A DNA stretch of 64,000 nucleotides from Lachnospiraceae bacterium UBA935 (GTDB lineage Bacteria > Bacillota > Clostridia > Lachnospirales > Lachnospiraceae): assembly GCA_002293525.1 (NCBI GenBank), contig DBDJ01000006.1, positions 33,297 through 97,296 on the forward strand, in the 5' to 3' direction. Made by a program: the position numbers and the translations under genes. The notes beneath the pieces are model-generated. The model had not been told where the DNA came from. It did no database searches and saw only the letters and a program-made list of their open reading frames with translations. Positions 8,895 to 18,065 of this stretch are shown piece after piece; the first letter of the stretch is position 1; each line of letters opens with the position of its first letter.

Positions 8895-11291
8895 ATGCAA
8901 TACGGACATTTCGACAATGAAAAAAGAGAATATGTGATTGACCGGATCGACTTACCGACATCGTGGACAAACTATCTGGGAGTGGAAGAAACCTGTGCGG
9001 TGCTGAACCACACGGCAGGCGGCTATATGTTCCATAAGACGCCGGAGTTCCACCGCATCACCCGTTTCCGCGGGAACAGCGTGCCGATGGACAGGCCGGG
9101 GCATTATGTCTATATCCGGGACAACGAAAATGCAGATTATTTCAGTGTTTCCTGGCAGCCGGTCGGCAAGCCGCTGGACCAGGCCAAGTACAGCTGCCGC
9201 CACGGCATGTCATACACGGTCTACGAATGCGAGTATGACGGCCTGAAGGCTTCCCAGCGGATGACAGTGCCGATCGGGGAAGCACTGGAGCTGTGGGACG
9301 TGACGATTAAAAATGAAGGGGACAAGGTCAGGGACTTAAGTGTTTTCAGCTACTGTGAATTCTCTTTCCATCATATCCTGATCGATAATCAGAATCATCA
9401 GATGAGCCTGTACTGTGCCGGTTCGAATTATGACCAGGGGATCATCGAATATGACCTTTATTATGAAGAGTTCGGTTTTCAATATATGGCTTCCAATTTT
9501 ACCCCGGACGGCTACGACTGCCTGAGAGATACCTTTTTGGGGAGCTACCGCACCGAGAGCAATCCGCTGGCGGTAGAAAAGGGAGCATGCTCGGGTTCTT
9601 CCGAGCTGGGCGGCAACCACTGCGGGACGCTGATGAAGAAGCTGGTACTGCAACCCGGTGAAGAAGCCCGCGTGATTTTCATCCTCGGCGAAGGACGCCG
9701 TGAGGACGGCCTGAAAGCCAAGGCAAAATACAGTGACCTTACGGCTGTCGATGCCGCTTATGAAGAACTGCGCAGTTTCTGGCAGAATAAATTTGACAAG
9801 CTTCAGATCGCCACACCCAATGAGGGGATGAATACCCTGATCAATACCTGGACGCTGTACCAGTCGGAAATCAACGTGATGTTCTCCCGTTTTGCTTCTT
9901 TTATCGAGCTGGGCGGCAGAACCGGTCTCGGCTACCGCGATACGGCTCAGGATGCCATGACGATTCCGCACTCCAATCCCGATAAGTGCCGGCTGCGGAT
10001 TGAACAGCTGTTAAACGGGCTGGTGTCTAAGGGCTATGGCCTGCATCTGTTTGACCCGGCCTGGTTCGAGAAGAAGGACGACGGGAAAAAGCCCTTTAAA
10101 TCCCCTACCGTTATCCCGGGGATGGACGCGGCCAGCTATGTCCATGGCCTGGAGGATGCCTGTTCCGACGACGCCCTCTGGCTGGTGCCCTCAATCGTAG
10201 AGTTCATCAAAGAAACCGGCGACATTGACTTCGCCTGGAAAGAAATGCCCTATGCCGACGGCGGGAGCGGCAGTATTTATGAACATATGACCAGGATCCT
10301 CGACTTCTCGGCGGAACAGGTCGGGGAAACGGGCATCTGCAAAGGTCTCCGGGCCGACTGGAACGACTGTCTGAACCTGGGCGGCGGCGAAAGCGCCATG
10401 GTATCCTTCCTGCATTACTGGGCGATCCAGAACTTCCTTGAACTGGCCGGATACCTGGGCCGGACTGAGGATGTGGAAAAGTACACCGCTATGGGCGAGA
10501 AAGTAAAAGCCGTCTGTGAATCACAGCTCTGGGACGGCGAATGGTATATCCGCGGGATTACCCACAACGGCAAGAAAATCGGTGTCAATACCGACAAAGA
10601 AGGCAAGATCCATCTGGAATCCAATACCTGGGCCGTCCTTTCCGGTGCCGCTCCTTATGACCGGGCCGTTCAGGCGATGGACAGCGTGGACAAGTACTTA
10701 TACACACCTTACGGCATCATGCTGAATGCCCCGTCTTACCGGAGTCCTGATGATGACATCGGTTTCATCGCCAGGGTCTACCCCGGAGTCAAAGAAAACG
10801 GCGCGATTTTTTCCCATCCCAACCCTTGGGCCTGGGCGGCGGAGTGCCTGCTGGGAAGAGGCGACCGGGCGATGAAGTTTTATGATGCCCTGTGCCCTTA
10901 TTATCAGAACGACAAGATCGAGGTCAGAGAGGCGGAGCCTTATTCCTACTGCCAGTTTGTCATGGGCACGGAGCACACCGCCCATGGGCGGGCCAGACAC
11001 CCGTTTATGACCGGTTCCGGCGGCTGGTCCTACTTCAGCGCCACCAGATATATGATCGGGATCCGGCCCGGTTTTGAGACGCTGGTCATCGATCCCTGTG
11101 TCCCGGCGGACTGGAAGGGCTTTACGGCGGTCAGGGAATGGCGCGGTGCTAAGTTTGACATCCAGGTAGAGAATCCTGACGGCGTGATGAAAGGGGTAAA
11201 AGAAATTTATCTGGACGGCATCAAGACGGACAGCATACCGGTTCAGGCAGAGGGTTCGGCCCATCAGGTCAGGATCGTAATGGGAAATTAA
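8895..11291 (+). CDS. GH94 disaccharide phosphorylase, cellobiose phosphorylase-like
   Basis: 798 residues, the usual length of GH94 cellobiose phosphorylases (about 800). The N-terminus MQYGHFDNEKREYVI and NTAGGYxF-like NHTAGGYMF match that family. GYRDTAQDAM (about residue 350) and ADWNDCLNLGGGE (about residue 490), which holds the catalytic Asp, are diagnostic. The enzyme splits cellobiose or a related beta-glucoside with phosphate to give glucose 1-phosphate, saving ATP. The next gene encodes a phosphohexomutase that can feed this product into glycolysis. The exact disaccharide (cellobiose, laminaribiose or other) cannot be fixed from sequence. Confidence 0.88.
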   Translation: MQYGHFDNEKREYVIDRIDLPTSWTNYLGVEETCAVLNHTAGGYMFHKTPEFHRITRFRGNSVPMDRPGHYVYIRDNENADYFSVSWQPVGKPLDQAKYSCRHGMSYTVYECEYDGLKASQRMTVPIGEALELWDVTIKNEGDKVRDLSVFSYCEFSFHHILIDNQNHQMSLYCAGSNYDQGIIEYDLYYEEFGFQYMASNFTPDGYDCLRDTFLGSYRTESNPLAVEKGACSGSSELGGNHCGTLMKKLVLQPGEEARVIFILGEGRREDGLKAKAKYSDLTAVDAAYEELRSFWQNKFDKLQIATPNEGMNTLINTWTLYQSEINVMFSRFASFIELGGRTGLGYRDTAQDAMTIPHSNPDKCRLRIEQLLNGLVSKGYGLHLFDPAWFEKKDDGKKPFKSPTVIPGMDAASYVHGLEDACSDDALWLVPSIVEFIKETGDIDFAWKEMPYADGGSGSIYEHMTRILDFSAEQVGETGICKGLRADWNDCLNLGGGESAMVSFLHYWAIQNFLELAGYLGRTEDVEKYTAMGEKVKAVCESQLWDGEWYIRGITHNGKKIGVNTDKEGKIHLESNTWAVLSGAAPYDRAVQAMDSVDKYLYTPYGIMLNAPSYRSPDDDIGFIARVYPGVKENGAIFSHPNPWAWAAECLLGRGDRAMKFYDALCPYYQNDKIEVREAEPYSYCQFVMGTEHTAHGRARHPFMTGSGGWSYFSATRYMIGIRPGFETLVIDPCVPADWKGFTAVREWRGAKFDIQVENPDGVMKGVKEIYLDGIKTDSIPVQAEGSAHQVRIVMGN

Positions 11292-11313
11292 TAATAGATA
11301 CGGAGGAATAAAC

Positions 11314-12729
11314 ATGTCAATTAAATTTGGAACAGGCGGCTGGCGGGCGGTAATCGGTGATGAGTTTACCAAATCGAACATTCAGCTGCTGGCTAAGGCT
11401 CTCAGTAACAAAATCCACGCCGAAGGGGTGGCCGGCAAGCCCGTCGTGCTCGGCTATGACCGCCGTTTCCTGGCAAAGGAAGCGATGCAGTGGGCCGCCA
11501 TGGTATTTGCGGCCGAAGGAATCGTAACCGAACTGATCAACAAATCCTCACCCACCCCGCTGGTCATGTTTTATGTGATGCGGCATGAGCTGGCGTACGG
11601 GATGATGGTAACGGCCAGCCACAATCCGGCGATCTATAACGGCATCAAGGTATTTACCGAAGGCGGCCGGGATGCGGATGAAGAACAGACTGCCGATATC
11701 GAAAAATATATTAAGGAAGCTGCCTCCGGTGACGTCCGGGAGATGGAGTATTTCCGGGCGATAGAAAAAGGGCTGATCAAGGAGATCTATCCTTTAAATG
11801 AATACCTGGACAACATTATTGATGCCGTCAACATCCAGAAGATTAAAGATGCCGGCCTGAAGGTCGCACTGGACCCGATGTACGGTGTCAGCGAGACTTC
11901 ACTGGCGACCATCCTGCATACGGCGCGCTGTGAGATCGTGACGATCAATGACCGTCATGACACGTTGTTCGGCGGCAAGCTGCCTTCTCCTTCGGCGGCA
12001 ACCCTGCGGGCCCTGCAGAATGCCGTGGCGGATTACCGCTGTGACATCGGCCTGGCAACCGACGGCGATGCCGACCGGATCGGCGTGATCGACGATACCG
12101 GCCGTTTCCTGCATCCTAACGACATCCTGGTGCTGCTATATTATTATCTGGTCAAATACAAAGGCTGGACCGGACCGGTAGTCCGTAATATTGCCACTAC
12201 CCATCAGCTGGACCGAGTGGCGGAGAGCTTCGGGGAAAAATGCTACGAGGTTCCCGTAGGCTTCAAACATATCTCAGCGATGATCGCCAAGCAGGATGCC
12301 GTTCTGGGCGGAGAATCCTCAGGCGGCCTGACCGTCAGGGGCCATATCAAGGGGAAAGACGGCGTCTATGCCGCCGCTTTGCTGGTAGAAATGATTGCCG
12401 TGACCGGCAAGAAGATATCGCAGATTTACCGGGACATCGAAGCCGAGTACGGTGCCATCTTTATGGAAGAACGGGATTACAAATTTACTGCTGAGGTGAA
12501 AGAGCAGATTCAGCATACCTTAATGACAGAGCAGAAGCTGCCCGCCCTGCCTTTTGCAGTCGAAAGAGTATCCTATCTGGACGGCAGTAAGGTTTATTTC
12601 CAAAACGGCGGCTGGGTGGTTGCCCGGTTTTCCGGCACGGAACCGCTGCTCCGGATTTTCTGCGAGATGTCCAATCCCCAGGATGCGGCGGCAGTCAGCA
12701 AAGCTTATGAAGAATTCTTAGGTCTTTAA
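11314..12729 (+). CDS. phosphoglucomutase / phosphomannomutase family protein
   Basis: 471 residues. TASHNP carries the phosphoserine (about residue 106). DGDADRIG is the magnesium loop (about residue 250), GGESSGG is the sugar-binding loop and RFSGTEPLLRI is the phosphate-binding loop. It would convert glucose 1-phosphate from the phosphorylase to glucose 6-phosphate. It starts 22 nt after the phosphorylase with GGAGG in between, so the two are co-transcribed. Confidence 0.9.
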   Translation: MSIKFGTGGWRAVIGDEFTKSNIQLLAKALSNKIHAEGVAGKPVVLGYDRRFLAKEAMQWAAMVFAAEGIVTELINKSSPTPLVMFYVMRHELAYGMMVTASHNPAIYNGIKVFTEGGRDADEEQTADIEKYIKEAASGDVREMEYFRAIEKGLIKEIYPLNEYLDNIIDAVNIQKIKDAGLKVALDPMYGVSETSLATILHTARCEIVTINDRHDTLFGGKLPSPSAATLRALQNAVADYRCDIGLATDGDADRIGVIDDTGRFLHPNDILVLLYYYLVKYKGWTGPVVRNIATTHQLDRVAESFGEKCYEVPVGFKHISAMIAKQDAVLGGESSGGLTVRGHIKGKDGVYAAALLVEMIAVTGKKISQIYRDIEAEYGAIFMEERDYKFTAEVKEQIQHTLMTEQKLPALPFAVERVSYLDGSKVYFQNGGWVVARFSGTEPLLRIFCEMSNPQDAAAVSKAYEEFLGL

Positions 12730-12812
12730 ACTGATGCAGAATGGGCTTTTCTACAATAATATTAGTTAGTAAAAGCAATTTAAGAGAATTTACAGAAAAT
12801 AATATTTTACAG

Positions 12813-12856
12813 AACGCCTATATTGTGTATAATTATACAATATAGGCGTTTCTTTT
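12813..12856 (+). terminator. Rho-independent terminator after the glucan enzymes
   Basis: AACGCCTATATTGT (12813-12826) pairs perfectly with ACAATATAGGCGTT (12837-12850), followed by TCTTTTTT. Confidence 0.85.
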
Positions 12857-12894
12857 TTGGCAAAGCCTGAGTACAGCAAAAGGAGGAATTAACA

Positions 12895-15165
12895 ATGAAC
12901 AAGAAAATGAAAACCAGCAAGACCAGAGCCGTAACCGCCGTTCTCCTTACGGCCATACTGAGCCTGGCAGCGGCCGGCTGCGGCTCGGATCAGGAGCCGT
13001 CTGGGGAGAGCGGATCCGCAAATACGTCAAGAGAGGTTTCTTATATCGCAGAGGAACATGATCTTCCTCATGATAACATAACAAGCATCACTACATATCA
13101 GAACATATTATACTATCTGAATCAGGATGTTTCCGGAGACGGCAGCTGGCAGCAAGCCATCTACCGGATAGATCTGGGAACCGAGCAGGGAGAAGCGGCG
13201 GCGGTTCCGGTGACTTTGGAAGCAGGTCAGGCCGTCAGCTATATGACAGTGGATGAAGCGGGCAGGCTGCATGCCATGGCGGTCAGGATGGATGAAAGCG
13301 CCAACGCTACGCTGAGCGAGCTGCTGTGGATCAAGCTGGATGAAACGGGTAACGAGTCTTCCGTTTCCTTGATTGATTTTTATCAGGATAATAACCAGCA
13401 GATACCGAATGACTTTGAAGTGGACGGCGAGGGGAATCTTTACATCAGCATGGGCGACACGGTCTATGTTCTGGATCCTGCGGGCAATACCCTCTATGAG
13501 GTGCTGTGTGACGGCATGGTCATGTATATGTGCCGGGATGAGGCCGGCCGGATCTTTGCCATTTGGTACTCTTTGCAGGGTGATGTCCTGATGGAAATGG
13601 CCGAGATAGACAGCGAGTCAAAAGCCCTGGGCGCAGTACACAGCATACCGGTGAGCGAAGTCCTGTTGGGCGTCAGTGCCGGCGCGGAAGGGAAGCTGCT
13701 GATGGCTACGCCGAGCAGCCTCGTAGAATATGATGTGGAAAATAAGAGCGATACCGTTCGCTTTATCTGGTCAGAGCTGGATGTCGTGGCCGATTATGCC
13801 GGGCTGTACCAGTCGCTGGCCGACGGACGGATATTATGGCTGGGCAGGACAGCCCAGGAAGACGGGACGCTTAAGTCTTCCCTTACCATCGTCCGGCCCC
13901 GCGAGGAGGGCGACGCCGTTCAGGAAACCAAAAAAACCTTGACATTTGGCGGGACGTCCATGCTGATTGACACCGTGACCAGAGAAGCCATCGTGGAATT
14001 TAACCGTACCGATCCGGATTACCGGATTGAGATTATCGAATATGGAACGGATGAACTGACGGGCGGGATGGAGCAGCTGAACGCGGACATCGTGAGCGGC
14101 AATGCCCCGGATATCTTTGCGCTGCCGCTGGGTTATTCACTGAGCATGTATTCCAGCAAAGGCGTGCTGGAGGATCTGAATCCTTACTTGGACAGCGATG
14201 CGTCGGTGAACCGAGCGGATCTGCAGGAAAACATCCTGGATGCATTTGAGACAGAGGGGCAGCTTTACGCTTTGCCGGTTACTTTTATGCTCTATAGCGT
14301 TATGGGAAGAACATCGGTTGTCGGCGAACAGGATTCCTGGAATCTGGAGGAAATGATGGCGGTGGTCGATAGTATCGGCGATGACAGCAAAGTTTTTTAC
14401 ACCTCGTCCAAATCAGGGGTTCTCAACTTTTGTCTGAGGGCTAATCATGACATCCTCGTAAACTGGGATGACAGCGAAAAAGGCTTTGACCGCGAAACCT
14501 TTATTAAGATCTTGGAATTTGCCGATCGCTTTACCGACGATGACCAGTTTGATCCCAATGACCTCAATGTTTTGGTAAACGGTCTCATGGAAGGGGATAT
14601 CCAGCTATTTGACACGACGGTGATAGACATGTCGGTCCATCAGCTTTATAACAGTCTTTTTGGTGAACCGGTCACCTATGTGGGTTATCCGAGCGAAAAC
14701 GGCAGCGGTTCACTGGCCGGCTCGATGTCGCTGATGGCGATCAGCAGCCAGAGTAATCATAAAGAAGCGGCATGGCGGTTCATCAGCAGTTTGCTGACGG
14801 AGGAATATCAGGAGAACCCGTCTCTGGTATTGGGCTTGCCGATCCGCAAGAGCAGCCTGAACAAGCGGCTGGAACGAGCCAAAGAAGCGACCTATGTTAC
14901 CGACGAGAACGGCAATCAGCAGGAGCAGCCGGTTGTAGTCCCGCTGGGTGATCAGGTGCTGGAAATGTATGCGGCGACAGACGAAGACGTGCAGGCTGTA
15001 CTCAGCCTGATTGCCGAAGCGGAGAAGATGCTGGATCAGGATGAACAAATCACCGCCATCATATCCGAGGAGGCGCAGACTTATTTTAGCGGCGGTAAAA
15101 CGGCTGAAGAGGTGGCCGATGTGGTGGAGAACCGGATTCGGCTTTATATGGATGAAATGGGATAG
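12895..15165 (+). CDS. lipoprotein: propeller-like domain fused to an ABC sugar-binding protein
   Basis: 756 residues. A signal peptide ends in the lipobox SLAAAGC, so the mature protein is anchored outside the membrane at Cys 29. Residues about 40-345 contain repeated aromatic/Asp-Gly blades (LYYLNQDV, LYISMGDTVYVLD) that look like a beta-propeller. Residues about 350-756 fit the extracellular solute-binding family 1 (LTFGGTSMLIDTVTREAIVEFN, APDIFALPLGYS). The domain combination suggests a surface sensor or capture protein for a glycan. No transporter permease is adjacent. Confidence 0.8.
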   Translation: MNKKMKTSKTRAVTAVLLTAILSLAAAGCGSDQEPSGESGSANTSREVSYIAEEHDLPHDNITSITTYQNILYYLNQDVSGDGSWQQAIYRIDLGTEQGEAAAVPVTLEAGQAVSYMTVDEAGRLHAMAVRMDESANATLSELLWIKLDETGNESSVSLIDFYQDNNQQIPNDFEVDGEGNLYISMGDTVYVLDPAGNTLYEVLCDGMVMYMCRDEAGRIFAIWYSLQGDVLMEMAEIDSESKALGAVHSIPVSEVLLGVSAGAEGKLLMATPSSLVEYDVENKSDTVRFIWSELDVVADYAGLYQSLADGRILWLGRTAQEDGTLKSSLTIVRPREEGDAVQETKKTLTFGGTSMLIDTVTREAIVEFNRTDPDYRIEIIEYGTDELTGGMEQLNADIVSGNAPDIFALPLGYSLSMYSSKGVLEDLNPYLDSDASVNRADLQENILDAFETEGQLYALPVTFMLYSVMGRTSVVGEQDSWNLEEMMAVVDSIGDDSKVFYTSSKSGVLNFCLRANHDILVNWDDSEKGFDRETFIKILEFADRFTDDDQFDPNDLNVLVNGLMEGDIQLFDTTVIDMSVHQLYNSLFGEPVTYVGYPSENGSGSLAGSMSLMAISSQSNHKEAAWRFISSLLTEEYQENPSLVLGLPIRKSSLNKRLERAKEATYVTDENGNQQEQPVVVPLGDQVLEMYAATDEDVQAVLSLIAEAEKMLDQDEQITAIISEEAQTYFSGGKTAEEVADVVENRIRLYMDEMG

Positions 15166-15194
15166 GGAGAAAGATATGGCAGATGACCTGTGAG

Positions 15195-15290
15195 CAGTAA
15201 CGAATGACAGGTGTTACTGTTCACAGCCTGGCCGAAGTGTAGCTGTTCAGACCCTGGCCGAAGGTTACTGTTCACAGTCTGGCAAGTGCA
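15195..15290 (+). repeat. imperfect direct repeats of TTACTGTTCACAGCCTGGCC
   Basis: Three diverged ~30-bp units each contain CTGTTCA(C)AG(N)C(C)TGGC. They fill the spacer before the DUF5722 gene. No coding role is visible. Confidence 0.6.
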
Positions 15291-15419
15291 TCAAGCGGTA
15301 AAATTACTGGTGGAACTTGCGGGTTGGTTATGTTATACTGTGAAAAGTAAAGCTTTCGTAACAGGACAGCTTTCCAAGTAATATGAATAACTCCATAACA
15401 TGAAAGTGAACGAGTCATA

Positions 15420-17402
15420 GTGAAAAAGCTTATTATAAAATTTCTCAGCCTTGCGAAAAATTCTCTGTTCAAAAGTGATCCAGCTAACCCAAAGAAAAGA
15501 AAACCGACAAAAACCAAGATCAGCCCTGACCGCGACAATGTAAGTGCCCGTAGTTTAAAAAGGGCTGAAACCAAGGATTTCCTGAAGAAAATCAGCCTGA
15601 TTATGGGCGGAGTACTGGCTGCTGCCGCGGCTTTGATCATCATAACAGTCGTGATCGGTTATCAGAGAGACAAGGCGATCGAGATTGCCGCTTATCCGGA
15701 AGACATTGCTGAGCGAATACCGCCAAGGCCCATAAAGACCCCGGCCCCGACGGCAGTCCCGACACCATCTCCATCTCCTGCCCCGACGATACCGCCCCAA
15801 GACTTCCCGGGCATTATCAAGACTTCGGAAGAAGAATGGGAAGAAGAACTGCGTTCCGTGGAACTTACGGATCTTAACCGTGATAATTTTGCCAACATGG
15901 AGTTCTGCCGGATCAGCACTTCAAGGCAGAAGATCAACATGCGTGTTTCGGCGGACAGTATTCCCATAAGTGACGATGAATTTTATTATCTGTTTGCCCT
16001 CCAGCCATACGAGAGTACCATTTCTGAGGGTAACGAATACATATTGAAAAAAGAAAAAAATACGGCCGTTGGTTTTTCCGTTAATCTTAACCACAACACG
16101 GAATCCAGCCGTCTTTACCAAAAATTCGTAGTTGCCGTGAAATGTAACGGTGTTTATGTCCCGGTAAGCCATGGCCAGTATATCACTAATCCCGAAGCTG
16201 TTGCCAGATATACTGCCGCCTTCCCTCAGGCCGCTTCCAAAAAAGGCCTGCTGGTGGATCCCAACCGGCTCCGCGGCAATGAGCTGGACGAGCTGGGCGT
16301 GAAGCAGGCGGCCTATAACATCTTCGTCGGCAGGATCCTGGGGCAGACCACCGATCCCGTCTACCCCACCATTCACTACCAGTATAATGGGAAGACCTAT
16401 GCCTTTAACGGCCAGGTGATTTCGGAATATGACCTTGTCTTCAGCACCTTGACAGCCAAAGGGATCACCGTCACGGCTATCATTTTGAATGACTATTCCG
16501 CTTCCCATCCCCATATGATCCATCCTAAGTCCCGAAGCGGCAGCGAATCCCAATACTATGCTTTTAACGCGGCCGAAGCGCAGGGCGTGGAATATCTGGC
16601 GGCGATCGGTTCCTTTCTGGCCGAGCGGTATTCCGGCAACAACGGCTGCGGCCGGGTCAGCAGCTGGATCATCGCCAACGAGATCAATGCCCGCAAGGAA
16701 TGGAACCATATGGAAAAAGTCAGCCTTCAGGAGTATACGGACGAATATGCCAAGGCCTTCCGGATCTTTTACAATGCCATAAAGAGCGTGACGGCCAATG
16801 CCAAGGTATACATTTCCCTTGACCAGCAGTGGGACCGCAATCTCTCAAATAATCCCAACTATGATGCCAGGGACATCCTCGACGAGTTCAACCGGAACAT
16901 AAAAGGCCGCGGCAATATCGACTGGGGCCTTGCCCAGCACCCCTATTGCGTGCCGCTGACCATATCCAGCTTCTGGGCACCTTCCCGTTATGTCAATCAT
17001 ACGGTGTCCACGCCGATGTTGACGATGGGGAATATATCCATCCTGACCGATTACATGGCACAGGAACATTTCCTGACAGATGACGGGGAAGTGCGCTCCA
17101 TTACCCTAAGCGAGCTGGGCTACAGCTCCCTGACCGGTGAAGCCATGCAGGCGGCGGCATTTGCCTATGCCTACTACATCGTCGAGAGCAACCCGCACAT
17201 CGACAGCCTGCTGCTGAACCGCCAGACCGACGCTGCGGAGGAGGTGGCCCAGGGTCTGGCTTTCGGCCTGAACCATCAGGGCGGCGGGCAGAAACAGATC
17301 TATACGGTCTTTAAGTACATCGATACGCCGGAACATGCCCAGTATACCGAATTTGCCAAAGGGATTATCGGAATCAGCGACTGGAGCGAGGTAATCGGGT
17401 AG
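15420..17402 (+). CDS. DUF5722 glycosidase-like membrane-anchored protein
   Basis: 660 residues from a GTG start. A transmembrane segment (about residues 59-80) is followed by a Pro/Thr/Ser-rich wall-spanning linker (about 97-123) and then a large extracellular domain. That domain has features of the DUF5722 family (GLLVDPNRLRGNELDELGVKQAAYN). They also suit a TIM-barrel glycoside hydrolase: SWIIANEINA is a typical beta-4 Glu acid/base site, and SELGYSS suits the beta-7 nucleophile. It likely trims polysaccharide at the cell surface. The ribosome binding site is weak. Confidence 0.8.
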   Translation: MKKLIIKFLSLAKNSLFKSDPANPKKRKPTKTKISPDRDNVSARSLKRAETKDFLKKISLIMGGVLAAAAALIIITVVIGYQRDKAIEIAAYPEDIAERIPPRPIKTPAPTAVPTPSPSPAPTIPPQDFPGIIKTSEEEWEEELRSVELTDLNRDNFANMEFCRISTSRQKINMRVSADSIPISDDEFYYLFALQPYESTISEGNEYILKKEKNTAVGFSVNLNHNTESSRLYQKFVVAVKCNGVYVPVSHGQYITNPEAVARYTAAFPQAASKKGLLVDPNRLRGNELDELGVKQAAYNIFVGRILGQTTDPVYPTIHYQYNGKTYAFNGQVISEYDLVFSTLTAKGITVTAIILNDYSASHPHMIHPKSRSGSESQYYAFNAAEAQGVEYLAAIGSFLAERYSGNNGCGRVSSWIIANEINARKEWNHMEKVSLQEYTDEYAKAFRIFYNAIKSVTANAKVYISLDQQWDRNLSNNPNYDARDILDEFNRNIKGRGNIDWGLAQHPYCVPLTISSFWAPSRYVNHTVSTPMLTMGNISILTDYMAQEHFLTDDGEVRSITLSELGYSSLTGEAMQAAAFAYAYYIVESNPHIDSLLLNRQTDAAEEVAQGLAFGLNHQGGGQKQIYTVFKYIDTPEHAQYTEFAKGIIGISDWSEVIG

Positions 17403-17435
17403 CGGCCGGGTTTTTCTTACATAGTGAGAAAGATT

Positions 17436-17464
17436 AAGAAGGAGCCAGCTCCTTCTTTTTATTT
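17436..17464 (+). terminator. Rho-independent terminator after the DUF5722 gene
   Basis: AAGAAGGAG and CTCCTTCTT flank a CCAG loop, followed by TTTATTTT. Confidence 0.85.
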
Positions 17465-17664
17465 TGCCGAGATACAAAGTTAGAACATATAAAAAAATTG
17501 GAGATGTTTCGGACCATTGCTAAATATCAATGCTCATCATGCTGGCATTTTCAAGAATCAATAAATCCGGTGTTCAGCTATTCGTAAGGGGGTGGTTCCG
17601 CATGGGGGTCGTCGTATAGCATTTTTTGGAAGTGAGTTGAGTTTGTGTAAGAGAAATAAAAAGT

Positions 17665-17950
17665 AACCAATACTCCTCCGACCCATATTGTAATAAGGAA
17701 TCTGGCTTATCCTGTCACTTTAACGAACCTAAATGTCGAGAATAATAATATTAGCAATATTTCAGCTTTCAGCACACTGACTAAATTGGAATATTTGGGC
17801 GTACATAATAATAATATATCCGGCGGTATTAATTTTATTGCTAACCTGGATAAGCTGACATGGCTGGAAATATACAATAATCCCATTAACCGAGACCTGT
17901 TGGAGCTGCTCGGCATGCTTTTGCCGCCGGGCTGTCGGTATAATTACTAA
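17665..17950 (+). pseudogene. 3' remnant of a leucine-rich-repeat surface protein
   Basis: A frame open to the TAA at 17950 reads as about 2.5 leucine-rich repeats: LTNLNVENNNISNISAFSTL, KLEYLGVHNNNISG, LTWLEIYNNPINRDLL. This is the 22-residue internalin-like pattern. There is no start codon, signal or anchor, so this is the tail of a lost gene. Confidence 0.75.
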
Positions 17951-18000
17951 TTCGTATAAATATTATTGCAAACTTAATCTGAGCTTTTGTAAAATAATAA

Positions 18001-18040
18001 CATCAGCAGACACTGCGAAGTGCGCTGCTGATGTTTGGTT
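18001..18040. terminator. bidirectional terminator hairpin
   Basis: CATCAGCAG (18001-18009) pairs with CTGCTGATG (18025-18033), with further CACT/AGTG pairing inside. T-rich sequence lies beyond it on both strands. It sits between the leucine-rich remnant and the end of the minus-strand permease gene. Confidence 0.7.
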
Positions 18041-18065
18041 TTAATCAAGCTATATTCGGCAGTCA

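Noticed and set aside
9336..9971. Long minus-strand frames opposite the GH94 gene
   Set aside because: Shadows of a GC-rich coding region, without family features or start signals.
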